From Phytophthora colocasiae (taxonomy: Eukaryota; Oomycota; Peronosporomycetes; Peronosporales; Peronosporaceae), in assembly GCA_018806915.1 (NCBI GenBank), contig JAGKQI010000040.1, positions 186,001 to 250,000 on the forward strand: a stretch of 64,000 nt of DNA, in the 5' to 3' direction. A model generated the notes under the pieces. It had not been told where the DNA came from. It saw only the letters and a program-made list of their open reading frames with translations, and did not search any database. The position numbers were made by a program, and so were the translations under genes. Of this stretch, positions 10,494 to 21,660 are shown piece by piece. Each line of letters starts with the position of its first letter. Position 1 is the first letter of the stretch.

Positions 10494-11201
10494 CTGCCAA
10501 GGCCACCAAGGATGCTGAAGTCGACTCTGACGCTGTGGACTACGAGGAGAGCGATGACGAGCTAAAGCCGCCCTCGGACGCTGATGATGACTCGGGAGCC
10601 AGCTCAAATGGATCGATCAAGCGCAAGGATCTTCCAGTCGTCCGACCGTTCACGCCGAGCACGTAAGCACCTGAAGAAAGAGAAGCCTCAGCCTCTTAGC
10701 CAGCGTGAGCGCCGTCGCCAAGAAGCCAATACCAAGGCTTTCTTGATGAAAACGATGGACTACATGCACGTGCGTCTGGTCAAGAATCTCACGACTTCCT
10801 ACGAGATATTCAACTACATCTGCCAGAAGTACGAGGGAGCGGCCTTTCATGGTGACCCGTACTTCATCCAACACTACTTGATGGAGATCAAGTATGAGGA
10901 AGGCTCAGACTTGACCGAATTCTTTCTAAAACTTGAGAATGCGATGAAAGCCGCATCAGAAGCCACCGAATCGGTGATGACCGAGGGACAGAAGTCTATC
11001 TACCTGTTTCACTCGATGCCCAAGTCGTGGAAGGATGACCTCCGCATCTGGAAGGGTCAGCGGAAGTACATCCCGTATGAAGACCTTAAACAGAGCATTG
11101 AAGGCAAGGTTCGCGATCTCCAAGCTCAAGAGCGCTACACCTTGGCCAAAGGCACGCCTGAGACCTCTACAACCATAGGTAACGAGTCCAAATTTGCATG
11201 A
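10494..11201 (+). pseudogene. Ty1/copia gag fragment (element 3), interrupted by element 2
   Basis: Right after the element 2 LTR the plus strand encodes an acidic stretch (TKDAEVDSDAVDYEESDD). After a frame change near 10630-10660 it encodes a copia-type Gag core: FLMKTMDYMHVRLVKNLTT, YICQKYEGAAFHGDPYFIQH, MEIKYEEGSDLTEFFLKLE and FHSMPKSWKDDLRIWKG. These match the UBN2/gag-polypeptide pattern of copia elements. The stop is at 11199-11201. No copia protease, integrase or RT follows, so the rest was deleted. The start of gag lies on the far side of element 2, outside the window. Confidence 0.75.
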
Positions 11202-12399
11202 AGGTCTGGACTGCACGTTGAACGCATCTAGAGGCCATGATGCCTGCGCGGACAATCGGAACAAGTTGCCTTAGCCAAAGCTACGCTGGCTGAATGCCGT
11301 CCTGTGACAATGACAACGCTAGATGAAATCCTTAGCTACTCCCTCACAAAGCCGGATGCTACCCCGTGCTAGGAGCTCTACTAAATGCCATGACATATTG
11401 TCGGCACCTGCGAGACGATGCAGTTGATCTCAGGAAGCAAAGCCCTGGATGCTCGCATGTGTACATGTACAACACACTGTAAGACTGCCCCGTAGGGTAT
11501 GCAAGTTGAGTCAACAATACACTACCAGAAACTGGTAACCATGAACAAACATGAAGAACGTAACTCAGGTTTTCTCCTAAGCGAGTTTTCCTTGAACAAG
11601 TTTCTGTTATGTACTGGCCTATTGACATGCACGATTTACGCATCTGTCATTACAAGCAACATGCACGAACTACGCCTCTGTTTAGCACTCTTACAAGCAC
11701 GAATATGATCGCTTATGGAAATGCATGGCACGTAAAATACAAACGCCATAAAATAATAATGCAAGCACGAGTTTCGCTAATGCACAACAATAACAGTTTG
11801 ACATGTAAGGTTTACACATTGTCATTGAAATGCACGACAATTAAACGCATATTGGCCAAATTGACAAGCAAACGCTATGCCTCTGTCTTCGAAATGAACC
11901 TCTTATGTCTCCTACCCATGAACAACATGCACGAATACATCGCCTCTGTGTTCTATGATGAATATCCCATCATTAGGATAGATAGCATGACTTTATCGCT
12001 TCTTTCTTTCATTTCACCTAGTTTATCCCATGAGCATAAATGCCAAGTACTTATCTGCCGTTTATGGCAATGAACATGTGCATCTTCTAGTACTACATCT
12101 AAAGCTTCAGCATTACTAGTAGCAATGATATTTATCTGCCTCAGTAATTGCTGTTAAGCCCGCTGATCCGCGGCAATATGGAAGAAATCCCATTAAAGCT
12201 AACTACATGAAGTACATTAATAGAGATATGAAGTGACTTTAAGTTACAGGCAACACAGTTCCCTCTACACGAGATGTCTGATGCTGTGTCGGTGAGAAGA
12301 AGAATGTCCTCACAAATAGAGAAGCTTTAACCTCTTTAGCGCTCATGACGAAGAACAGTGCTCTTACGGAGACTTTAATTTTGAGACGATTCACAAATT
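11202..12399. other. Non-coding debris after the copia gag
   Basis: AT-richer stretch of about 1.2 kb with short ORFs only. ACATGCACGA-type phrases recur between 11560 and 11940. No domain could be recognised. It may be decayed copia sequence. Confidence 0.5.
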
Positions 12400-12660
12400 G
12401 GTGAACAGGATTTTTTCCTTCATAATATGGTTTTTCCTGAATAGCCAACCATGCAATGAAGCAATTGCATCTAATATCTAAAGCCGCATAATTGACTGCG
12501 AGGAATTGATCGGTGAACAGGTTTTCTCCATTATGGTTTTCCTGATTAGCCACAATGAATCCGCAGAGTGCATTCCTGCGAAGACAATATTATAAAGTTG
12601 ATCACTGCTGCTGGCCTGGTGAACAGATTTTCCCTTTTCGAAGGTTTTCCTGACTAACCA
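12400..12660 (+). repeat. Three degenerate copies of an LTR-like phrase, about 110 bp apart
   Basis: GTGAACAG..TTTT..CC...GGTTTTTCCTGA.TAGCC occurs near 12400, 12513 and 12619. A related phrase (CAAAAGGTTTTCCCTCGTTG) lies near 12962. Such pyrimidine-rich phrases resemble copia LTR R/U5 regions. Confidence 0.6.
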
Positions 12661-12828
12661 ACGCCACAAAATACTACTCAGTAGTAGTAATAGTACTCTT
12701 GAATCGCCTAAATCATGATGAACTATCCATGAAGATCTGTACTATAGTGACGACGAATATTCCCGTCACGACAGTGAATTTATCGGCACCTCAATGCGCC
12801 AGACGTCGCGCTCCTCGATGCGGGAGGC

Positions 12829-13060
12829 TGTTGAAGTTTCCATCTCCGAGGCACAACTGTCTTACCGTTTAAGTGTACGAGTATAACACTAATGCATGAA
12901 GCGTGCCTAACTTTTGACTGCGTTCTTTATTTTTTTCCCCACTGGGTTTTATTGTTGTTCGCAAAAGGTTTTCCCTCGTTGAGGTTTCCTGGTCTCGAAC
13001 CGAATTACAAAGGCACATGAAGTTATTGAAACCATGCACAAAGAAATTAACTGCTGGGAA
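12829..13060 (+). repeat. Possible copia 3' LTR remnant
   Basis: TGTTGAAGT at 12829 follows a purine tract (gatgcgggaggc), the usual arrangement of a polypurine tract and LTR start in copia elements. It is followed by the CCCCACTGGGTTTTATTG phrase. The end is not defined. Confidence 0.4.
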
Positions 13061-13802
13061 TGTTCTTTATTGATAAGGCAAACCCGCGGAAATCCCTACC
13101 AATTCCTTCTAAAAGCACTCGTCCAGGCTCCCATGTCCGTTGATAGTATCGCCCACCCACGCTCTTCTTGCGACACCACAGAACTCGGTACATGAAGCCA
13201 GATCGACAGGGTTTTCGCTGGATAATCCGAGCAATATTCCACGTTTGCTTAGTCGATACATAGTCAGACTTGACCGTGAGCCGCTCGCGACCATAATTCT
13301 GGTCATAAATGTACCAGTAGTTTAGCTCAGACAACACAGCAGTGTCTTGGTCTGTAGCACCAGCCTCCTGGTCGGTTGCAGGAGTCTCATGACTGGCGGT
13401 CACAAACTGCACTGTGACATTAGGTGTGCGATTGGTGGCGGAATCTTGGGTTTCAGTGACAGCACTAGTAACATTGGTGGCACAAGAATTGTCACTATAT
13501 TCCCTCGAGTTAGTGACATCACTCATTACTGGCTCCGGTGCGTGCTCTCGATCAGCCCATGGAGCGGCAACATCCTCTCGACGCTCGGATCCCCCGGCTA
13601 CGCCTCTCGACCCTCCTTCAGAGACGCTAAGGAGCGCAGCTGCTGCGTCGATCTCAGCTGCTCCTGCCGTCCGAGCTGCCCGCGCTTTCCTCCTTGCCTT
13701 CTTAGCCCTCTCCTTGGCTGCAGTGGAAGGAGGCTTCCTTTTCCCGGAGAGAGACGGCTTGACTCCTCCACTGCCCTTGACAGTCTTGCAATTTCGGAGC
13801 AT
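13047..13802 (-). pseudogene. Chromodomain-like C-terminal fragment, probably from a retroelement
   Basis: Minus-strand ORF of 251 residues. The N-terminal half is basic (KERAKKARRKARAA), and the middle is low-complexity with many Thr and Asn. The C-terminus has a chromodomain-like pattern (WNIARIIQRK...MYRVLW...RTWEPGRVLLEG). The frame is open upstream of the first ATG until a TAG near 13843, and another frame continues upstream, so the 5' part looks lost or shifted. I do not recognise the whole protein. The position between two copia-LTR-like starts (12829 and 13971) suggests a transposon remnant. Confidence 0.5.
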
Positions 13803-13970
13803 GGCGTACGAAGGTGTCTCCCTTCCCCTGAACAGCTAGCTGTCGGGGCGAAGTTCGATCAGCGAACCTCCGTTTCCTCACTCCAAAACTTTTGTGAACA
13901 GTCACCTGTACAGTCTTGATATACCTCTGTGTTGTGATTTATCACATAATATGCAAAGATGCAGGGAGGC

Positions 13971-14048
13971 TGTTGAAGTATGCTCTTTGTCATACAATAT
14001 TACGATCCACCCTCTGTAAGTAGATAACTATGGATTCCACTATAGTTA
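13971..14048 (+). repeat. Possible second copia LTR start
   Basis: TGTTGAAGT at 13971 follows the purine tract atgcagggaggc, the same junction as at 12829. Sequence beyond the first nine bases is not alike. Only the start is supported. Confidence 0.3.
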
Positions 14049-14050
14049 TA

Positions 14051-14492
14051 CCGTCGAAGGCGATTGAATTTGCATCAAGCGCCCTGAAAAAATGCATCAC
14101 CGGGACGAAATGATGCATTCGAGCCGGGGCGGTAATAATTGCATAGGTCGCACGTCGTAAATTCTAGAAGGTCCTCTTGACCAGATTGCCACAATCGCAT
14201 CCTAGCCGTACCGTAAAAGTATCCCCCCGAACACCCTCCGACTCATTCAAGATGCCTGGTAGCCGTCCTCGAGAGCTCCCTTCCCGCCTTCCTCGCGACC
14301 CTGCTGTCGCCCTTGTAGAAAACTCGATAACCTACCAGAAGTGTGTTGCGTTCGGTAGACAAACTTGTCGGCACCGTCTGTGCACAGTAGTGCCTCAAAT
14401 GATGCACCGAGGAGCAATAAACAAATGCATCATTTCGTCCCGGTGATGCATTTTTTCAGGGCGCTTGATGCAAATTCAAGCGCCCTCGACGG
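14051..14492. mobile_element. 442-bp MITE with 69-bp terminal inverted repeats and TA target duplication
   Basis: The left repeat 14051-14119 and right repeat 14424-14492 are reverse complements with few mismatches (ends CCGTCGA...). TA flanks both ends (14049-14050 and 14493-14494), as in Tc1/mariner-type insertions. Each terminal repeat contains two hairpins: GGCGCTTGAATTTGCATCAA followed by GCGCC, and AATGCATCA...TGATGCATT. The interior includes an ATG-led start (MPGSRPRELPSRLP, 14250 onward) that could be the beginning of a transposase ORF, which fits a deletion derivative. Confidence 0.85.
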
Positions 14493-14967
14493 TAGTATCT
14501 ACTAGTACAGATATGCCAGAACCAACAGTTCTGCCAGCAGGAACTCTAACTGCTAAATCTACCACTTCGCCTTTCACTCAGTACAACAAACATCTCTTCT
14601 TTCTACACTACTTACGCTACTCGCCAGAGAGCTCAATTGGGGTGGAGGTGAGAAACGAGGCGCGGCTATCCGAGTTGCACATTCCGTGTCCTCTTTCCGA
14701 GTGCTTGACTGTGTGTAGCGCAACACGGGAATGTGGTGCAAAAGCATCTGGAGGAACCCCTAAAAATTGTCAGCATTCTTTCGTCAAGATGATCTTTGGA
14801 TTGAGTCGAGCTCAAATCCGAAAACTGAAGCATGCGAGAGCTATTTTATCACACCACATGTGCCAGGGAAAACCCCGCGATCGTACGGAGCGTCCCAGCC
14901 TAAAGCACCGTTGCTCATTAGAGGAAAAACTCGCTCTTCGGCACGCTCCGTTGTGTGGGGAATCAGC

Positions 14968-15753
14968 ATGAAGACGGGTCTCGCTCCGCTGCTTGTGTGC
15001 GCGGCCCTATTGATCTCGTCGGCGACTGCAGGTGGAGACGTGAAGGCGACGAAAACGTCAGCCGGTTTGGACACAGGAGACGCGTATTTGGGAGCGGTTG
15101 ACCCCAACCAGAAGAACAGCTACGATTTCAAATATGTCAATAAGGACAGCGGCACGGAGGAACGTGAGGGAACGCTGGGCGACTCAGTCGTCGCTGGAAA
15201 GGAAACGGATGCAACGGAATCGCCCGACCCGGTGACACTGGACCCCGAACTGAAGAAAGAATCTGGAATTGACAAGGGTCCGATCAGTACCGCCTCGAGC
15301 GCTGCAACGGGCACGGGCGCCATTGGCGGAGGAGATTCTGCTCCTCTTCCTACTACGCAGGCTCCGAGTACGAGTCCAGGTGACGATCCCAACGCCACGA
15401 AAAAAGGCGGCGCAACACCGAGCGCTCCAGAATCGACACCGAGTCCTCCGTCAAAGGATGTTAAGCAGGGATCTCCGCCGACAGACGCGCCTCAATCCAC
15501 ACCGGCGAGTACACCTGCCCCGGCGAGCACACCAGCTTCTAATGACGAACAGTCCAAATCGACTGATACGCAGGAGTGGACGAATGCGCCACAGTCGCCG
15601 CCAGCAAGTACCCCCTCAAGTGACTCCAGCCAGGAGTCAAACCGTGACTCCCCCGTTCCTACTGAACCTACTTCCGTCGAGAGTACACCCGCCACAACGC
15701 CGTCTCCTAAAGTGTCGAACTGCAAGGTTCGTCGTGGTAGAGCGAGACACTGA
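14968..15753 (+). CDS. Secreted Thr/Ser/Pro-rich protein
   Basis: 261 residues. The ORF is open upstream, but the ATG at 14968 is chosen because it starts a clear signal peptide (MKTGLAPLLVCAALLISSAT). The mature part begins with a moderately complex segment (YLGAVDPNQKNSYDFKYVN) and then turns into Ser/Thr/Pro/Asp-rich sequence with many TPAS-like repeats, typical of heavily O-glycosylated wall or secreted proteins. It ends SNCKVRRGRARH, which resembles the KKCNVRRRKN end of the pectate lyase gene downstream. It lacks a PL3 domain, so it may be a relic or tail-sharing relative of that gene. Function not recognised. Confidence 0.65.
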   Translation: MKTGLAPLLVCAALLISSATAGGDVKATKTSAGLDTGDAYLGAVDPNQKNSYDFKYVNKDSGTEEREGTLGDSVVAGKETDATESPDPVTLDPELKKESGIDKGPISTASSAATGTGAIGGGDSAPLPTTQAPSTSPGDDPNATKKGGATPSAPESTPSPPSKDVKQGSPPTDAPQSTPASTPAPASTPASNDEQSKSTDTQEWTNAPQSPPASTPSSDSSQESNRDSPVPTEPTSVESTPATTPSPKVSNCKVRRGRARH

Positions 15754-17714
15754 GCAGTGGTTTCTATTGTAGGCTGATAGCCTTGCCGTTAGATTTGTTG
15801 CGTTGAGGGCTCCGTGTTACGCGAAGCTCAGAATTGTTCAAACCCTTAAACATGTTGTCATCGTTCAAGTCCAACAGTGAGGCTAGACACTACGAGTTCG
15901 TTCTTGCATTTGTTTGGTTTTCTTTTCAACCAAACCACTTGAAAATATTCTGTCTTTGTTAAACTCTTTCCACCTTCTCGTCTTATCGATGTCTGCAATT
16001 TACTTATCACTTAGAGAACTAGAGCGTAGTTGTTCAGGTTAAGCCTGTAACTGACATGATTGCGAAAGTTGAACAGCGAATCTCGACAACACTACTACAT
16101 GTATTATTAATACGTATAAGCTTATTGTAGCTGTGGTCGTAATACTGCAGCAACTCGTGAGCAGCCGGAGCCATGGAACTGAAAGTAACGCCGGTTGGTT
16201 TGTGAATTGCTGCACGATGTGTTTCCGATTAACCCTTCATGTAGGTCGTCGATTGGAAATCTCAAGAAGATACGGCACAGCACAATGATGCCGACTGTAC
16301 GTACAGTACATGTATCCAGTGATTACCATTTCGTATGCACGGTCGTGATCATCTCAAAGAATACGTACGAGTCCGTAGAGTCCGTAGTCCTACAGTGTAC
16401 TTCGGCAAGTACCGTACTACAAGCCTTGTTAATGAAATAGATGCCCTCTCTTAATTTGTAATCAGTGCATGTACTAACATGTACTTCAAGTAGTGAAGTA
16501 AAACGTTTGTGCGTATCTACTGCATGTACTTGTTGTATGATGGATCGCTTTTACGATGGTATTGGCTTGCCGCGTCGACTGACAAGAAACGCAGTCAGCT
16601 CCTGTACGTTCCGCCGCCAAGAATCTTGGCCTAAGATGTCTTGCACCAACGTGTGCTGTGCTCGATGCATATTTACACGCAGGAAGCGTGAACGCGCAGT
16701 TTACTGTTCGTGAAATACGTGTGTTCGCGCAGTTTACTGTTCGTGAAATACGTGTGTTCGTTGTCGACGAACACATTTGCAACAATCCCTTATGAACATT
16801 GTAGTCGTTTCCGAAATGCATACATGTATTTACAAATAGTATCATTGCTTAACCTAATTGTACCCTTAAGAGTATATGGCGATATACTTCCGGATGCGCG
16901 CAGCAAGAAAACGATATGATAAACAAAGCTGCTTGCAATAAGAAAACTTCAGGGTAACTACTTCATGCGCCATAATCATGTTTGGATACGTGCAATTGCT
17001 CGTGTGCTGTACCAGTACATGCACAACTCTATTGAAATGCTATTTGGCAATCAATGATTGCCATACCAAAAGCTTGCGTTGGGAATCCATAACTACATAT
17101 ACTAACTTTTCAAATATATGTTGCACGAACTCGTTTCTCGAAACGACGTGAATGCTGCTGTTGTTATAGTTTTGAAGTACGTGACCAATACGCGTGACAA
17201 AACATGACTTTCCCAATCTGCTCTACACACAACACACTTACAAATAGTTAAGCGTTCTTCGAGTGAAAGCGGTAAGTTACCAATGTCCTCAATATTGTTG
17301 TACATACGTTTATGGTCAATAATCTGCTACTGGTGCATCTTTGCACCATCGACCAAAGTGTGATACCTGTAATACTGTACTGTACGTTCGTCGTGTCTGG
17401 ACATTTCGGATCGCAAGGACGATGGGCAAGCTGTTGATTGGGTTTCGAAGCTCTGCAGCCCTTCGTACAGCAACGTACAGCAGCAATCCAGCAACAGTTT
17501 AGTTTAGCAATCTTTATTGTGGTAATTCAAATCCTTGCATGTTTTATTGAGCTAACAGTAATGGTGCGCCCTATTAGATAGGAAATTCGGTACGATTAAA
17601 CACAAGGAAAGCGAACGCGAGTTCTCGAGTCGCATTGAGTAATTCGCTTGGAAACACGCAAGTGCCTTAAGAACTTCTGCACGACGTCTTGCTGGCCAAT
17701 ACAAGCACTTCGCA
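15754..17714. other. Intergenic, no gene recognised
   Basis: About 2 kb of AT-richer sequence with only short unsupported ORFs. A 33-bp exact tandem duplication lies at about 16697-16762 (CAGTTTACTGTTCGTGAAAT...). Confidence 0.6.
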
Positions 17715-20077
17715 ATGGTCAAGATTCGAGCGGCTACAGCTGCATCGTTGGCCCTACTCCTTGCCACTCTCAGCGCGACCCTAGCAGACGACTCGTGGGG
17801 CGACACGGCACAGTACACCAACAGCGACTCCGTCACCCAAGAGCAACAGTCCACAGAGGCTCCAGCTACTTGGGACGCGAGCAAGCAGTCGGATGACAAT
17901 AAGAACGACCAAAAGTCTGATGACGACAAAAAATCCGACGATGCCCAAAAGTCATCAAAAGTCCGAGGGCGATTCAAACGTTTGGACGCCGGTTCCGTCA
18001 AACGAAGACTCAAATGAAGAGACCACAGACGCATCTAGCAACTCGTGGACGCAGGCGCCTGTTGAGAACTCTTGGACTCAAGCTCCTGCTCCAGCATCAA
18101 GCGGAAAGGGTGATGATGAGAAGAATGACGATGACAAATCCGACACTTCACCATCGTCCGAGCAAGACGAGAACTCATCGGCACAAGCCCCCGTGCCCGA
18201 ATCGGACGATAAGAATGATGGTGACAACACTGATAGCTCATCCGAATCAACCGGAACGTCGGAGTCGAGTGGGATGCAAGAACCGATCGCCCCGTCAGGT
18301 GGAAGCCAAACAACGGGCGTACTCCTTCTTCCGGCGGTGGTAAAGTCCCCGATGGCACGTGGCCCACCAGCACCGGAGCTGTTCAGTTCACAGCGCCGCG
18401 CATTATCAAGGCCGGTGAGGTCTTCGATGGCAAAATGCAGACGTTCGACCGCTCCGACATCACCTGCTCGGAAGGCGAAGGCCAGAAGGACACGGCCGTC
18501 TTCCTCGTCGAGGCTGGTGGAACTCTCAAGAACGCCATCATCGGCAAGAACCAGAAGGAGGGAGTCCACTGCGATGACCACGACTGCACCATTGAGAATG
18601 TCTGGTGGGACGATGTGTGCGAGGACGCGCTGAGCATCAAGGGCGGAACTGCATCCAGTGTGACCACCGTGACCAACTGTGGTGCGCGTTCTGCCGACGA
18701 CAAGGTGGTCCAGCACAACGGACAGGGCACAGTTAATATTGACGGCTTCTACGCTGAAAGCTTCGGTAAACTTTACCGTTCGTGTGGTACTTGCGGTGAC
18801 ACCCCTCGTATCGTCACAGTGAAGAACGTGTATGCCGTGGACCCCAAGGTCAGCGTTATCACGGTGAACAAGAACTACGGCGACAAGGCGACACTGAGTA
18901 ATATCTGGGTTAAAACTTCCGGTGGAGACGACGTCAAGGTGTGCCAATGGTCTCAGGGAGGCGACAACCCGTCCAATGTTGGCGATGGTCCGTCTCCCCC
19001 TCTGTGTCAGTACTCGGAGAGCGACATCCACATTAACCAGGACGTTTCTCAAGCGGGAGGTTCTTCGCCTAGTACAGGCTCAGCTCCTGCCCCTCCATCC
19101 GATAGTAGCAACACGCAACAAGGTCCTGCCTCCTCTACAGAGTCGAGTGGCAACACTGGTGGGGGTGGCGATACAACGGAAGCTCCTCCAGCATCTTCTG
19201 GTGGCAGCCAAGCGACTTGGTCTCAACCCCCTGCGACGTCATCAGATTCAAGTGGAGATGACAATGGTGGAGAGGACAACAGCGAAGCCCCCGTTTCTTC
19301 GTCGGGCGGCAGTCAAACAACGGGAGGTGAAACGCCTTCCACTGGAAGCCAAATAACTGGAGGCGGTGGTGGCAGTACCCCTTCTTCTGGCGGCGGTAAG
19401 GTCCCCGACGGGACTTGGCCCACCAGCACCGGCACCGTCCAGTACGCGACAGCTCAAATCATCAAGGCTGGGGAGGTCTTTGATGGCAAAATGCAGACGT
19501 TCGAGCGCTCGGATGTCACGTGCGAGGGTCAGACCGAGAGCGGATCGGACACGGCTGTGTTCAAGGTGGAGCCCGGCGCCACCCTCAAGAACGCCATCAT
19601 CGGCAAGAACCAAATGGAGGGCGTTCACTGTGACAAGCACGACTGCACCATTGACAACGTCTGGTGGGACGATGTGTGCGAGGACGCGCTGAGCATCAAG
19701 GGCGGCACTGCCTCCAGTGTGTCGACGGTCACGGGTGGCGGCGCTCGCTCGGCCGATGGAAGATTTTTTTTTGGTTCAGATACGGAACGGTTCTGGCTTT
19801 TGGAACGGACATCTGTTTTGTAATGATGAAGTGCTGCCCGTACAGGACTCACTGCTTGACGATCACTTCGGAACAAGACGACAGAGGCACAGGGAGTACC
19901 GACGTTCGAACGATCTACATACCATTACCTGGGTTTTAAGTATGCTCGTTCGTGGACACCGTAAAAAAAGATCGTGTATCGCTGTTCTCATTATCGCCGC
20001 GGCTGTCAGGGGCGCTGGAGTTTACATTCGCTTCTATGGAATAGCGTCCTACTCGCTCTCACTCCTATCGTAACAAT

Positions 20078-20470
20078 GTGATCGCCGGCACGATTGTCAA
20101 TGTCACGGACATTAGAAGCGCTGCCGATAGTCTTGCGATAGCTAGTGTGGCGCGGCCGGCTCGTCAAATATGGGAAGAGCTACAAAGTCTGTACTACGCC
20201 GACGACAACCCCTCCATTGTCTGCGACCTTTCCGAAACACAAGTTGTGTCGCGCATTTACTGGGCTCGGAGGCTACACTACAGCGGAAACGTACATGGTG
20301 CCATCGAGATACCACCAGTCCCACTGCTCCAACGAGCATGTGTCCTTCTTCCAGGTTCATTCCGTAACAGCAAACTCTCAAGACGTGAGCAGTCCAAATA
20401 CACGGATCGGCTGGGATCATCCAGCGCTTCTCAATTTGATCCGTTATAACAACACCACTATCTTTGTTGG
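20078..20470 (+). pseudogene. MULE transposase N-terminal remnant
   Basis: The frame reads ARQIWEELQSLYY, LSETQVVSRIYWARRLHYSG and NVHGAIEIPPVPLLQ. After a frame change near 20340 it reads [20 protein letters not shown]. This pattern is familiar from oomycete MULE transposases upstream of the first catalytic Asp. It stops abruptly near 20470, where ABC transporter sequence begins in the other direction. Confidence 0.65.
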
Positions 20471-20474
20471 CGTT

Positions 20475-20903
20475 GGATGGAAGTGGCTAACAGTACAGGC
20501 TCTTGAGCCACGAGACTGATCTGTGAGCGCAGCCACTTCACGTTCAGGGTTTTCATATCACGACCGTCGAGCAGGATGGAGCCTTCGTGGGTCGTAGAAG
20601 CGTTCAAGCAGGGAAATGAGCGTACTCATGCCTCCTCCACTGAACCCGACAAATGCTACGGTTTGTCAAGGCTCAATGGTGATGTTGTAGTCGTATAGGA
20701 TCTGCACGTCTGGACGGCTTGGGAAGGTGAAATAGACACGGACAGCTTGAATCCGTCCAACACAGGACTCGGGTTTGTCGCCTTCGTGATCGTTCGAAGC
20801 ATCAATAGCTGAGGTTGTATCCAGGATCTTGTAGATCTGAGCAGCAGCCCCTTTGGCATTGGTGTTGGCCGAGACGTTAGGCTTGATCTGAGCTGCCAGC
20901 TAG
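20475..20903 (-). pseudogene. Captured ABC transporter (ABCB-type) nucleotide-binding domain fragment
   Basis: Minus-strand translation gives FTFPSRPDVQILYDYNITIE, then [20 protein letters not shown] and, after a frame change near 20585, [20 protein letters not shown] and [11 protein letters not shown]. This is the Walker A to Q-loop part of a multidrug-type ABC NBD. The Walker A Lys is Met (GGGMST), a TGA replaces the Gly before Q-T-V-A, and a one-base shift follows. It has no start and no transmembrane part, so it is a fragment carried by the MULE rather than a gene. Confidence 0.85.
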
Positions 20904-21603
20904 TCTAGAGGTCGAGGAGTACACTACAATGACCATGTAGAGGCCATGTACACTTTGTAGAGAGTTAATTGACAGTCAGTGAACGTAGCTGTGACTGCCG
21001 TTGATAAAAGCCGTAGTGATAACCTAGTTAGACCCTTTAATCCACAACACATCTGCTAACAACACATAGTTAGTCTTTTCGTACAGCATCATCACGTAAC
21101 TTCAAGAGCGGCAATCGTGACGAAGAACTTGCCTGCAGCAACGCCCCGTTATATAGAGGCTGGAACGATAGCTAATGTTCACCAGACGCCAATGCACGAA
21201 GCAGCCGTAGGCAAACTGCTAGCGGGCACTGTACGAGGTGGGCAAAAAATCCCCGTTCCAAAAACCAGAACCGTTCCGTATCTGAACACAAAAAAAGCTA
21301 ACCCGGCCGATGACAAGGTCATCCAGCACAACGGCTACGGCACCGTCAAGATCGACGGCTTCTACGGTGAAGACATCAGCAAGCTCTACCGTTCGTGCGG
21401 CACCTGCGGTGACAGACCGAAGAAGGTGGAGGTCTCCAACGTGTACATCGTGAACCCGGACAATGCCGTCGTGACGGTGAACAAGAACTGGGGTGACGAG
21501 GCCACGCTGAGCAACATTTGGGTCAAATCTGCAGGTGACAAGGTCAAGATCTGCCAGTGGTCCGAGGGTAACGCCGATGGGGAGCCGAAGATGCTTGGCG
21601 ACG

Positions 21604-21660
21604 GTCCTTCTCCGCCTCTGTGTCAGTGACACAGAGGCGGAGAAGGACTGACACTGTCAG
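21604..21660. repeat. 22-bp-arm palindrome made by a 34-bp templated insertion
   Basis: Arms at 21604-21625 and 21627-21648 around a central G are exact reverse complements. The inserted part (21627-21660) ends with a repeat of TGTCAG. It introduces TGA at 21627 and shifts the frame by one, cutting the pectate lyase C-terminal tail from the domain. Confidence 0.9.

Larger units (their letters stand above)
19759..21303. mobile_element. Mutator-like (MULE/Pack-MULE) element inside the pectate lyase
   Basis: Target duplication CGGCCGATG (9 bp) at 19750-19758 and 21304-21312, the length typical of MULEs. Terminal inverted repeats of about 50 bp share TTCAGATACGGAACGGTTCT and TTTTGGAACGG. The element carries a transposase remnant on the plus strand and an ABC transporter fragment on the minus strand, so it is non-autonomous. 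Confidence 0.88.

Noticed and set aside
17715..18435. Introns instead of frameshifts in the pectate lyase linker
   Set aside because: The out-of-frame segment itself encodes the expected acidic Ser/Asp linker, so it is coding sequence shifted by single bases rather than intron.
18078..19052. Minus-strand 324-residue ORF opposite the pectate lyase
   Set aside because: Mirror of the PL3 coding frame. The PL3 motifs are clearly on the plus strand.
20656..20859. Minus-strand 67-residue ORF in the MULE
   Set aside because: Wrong frame. The neighbouring frame encodes the recognisable ABC transporter fragment.
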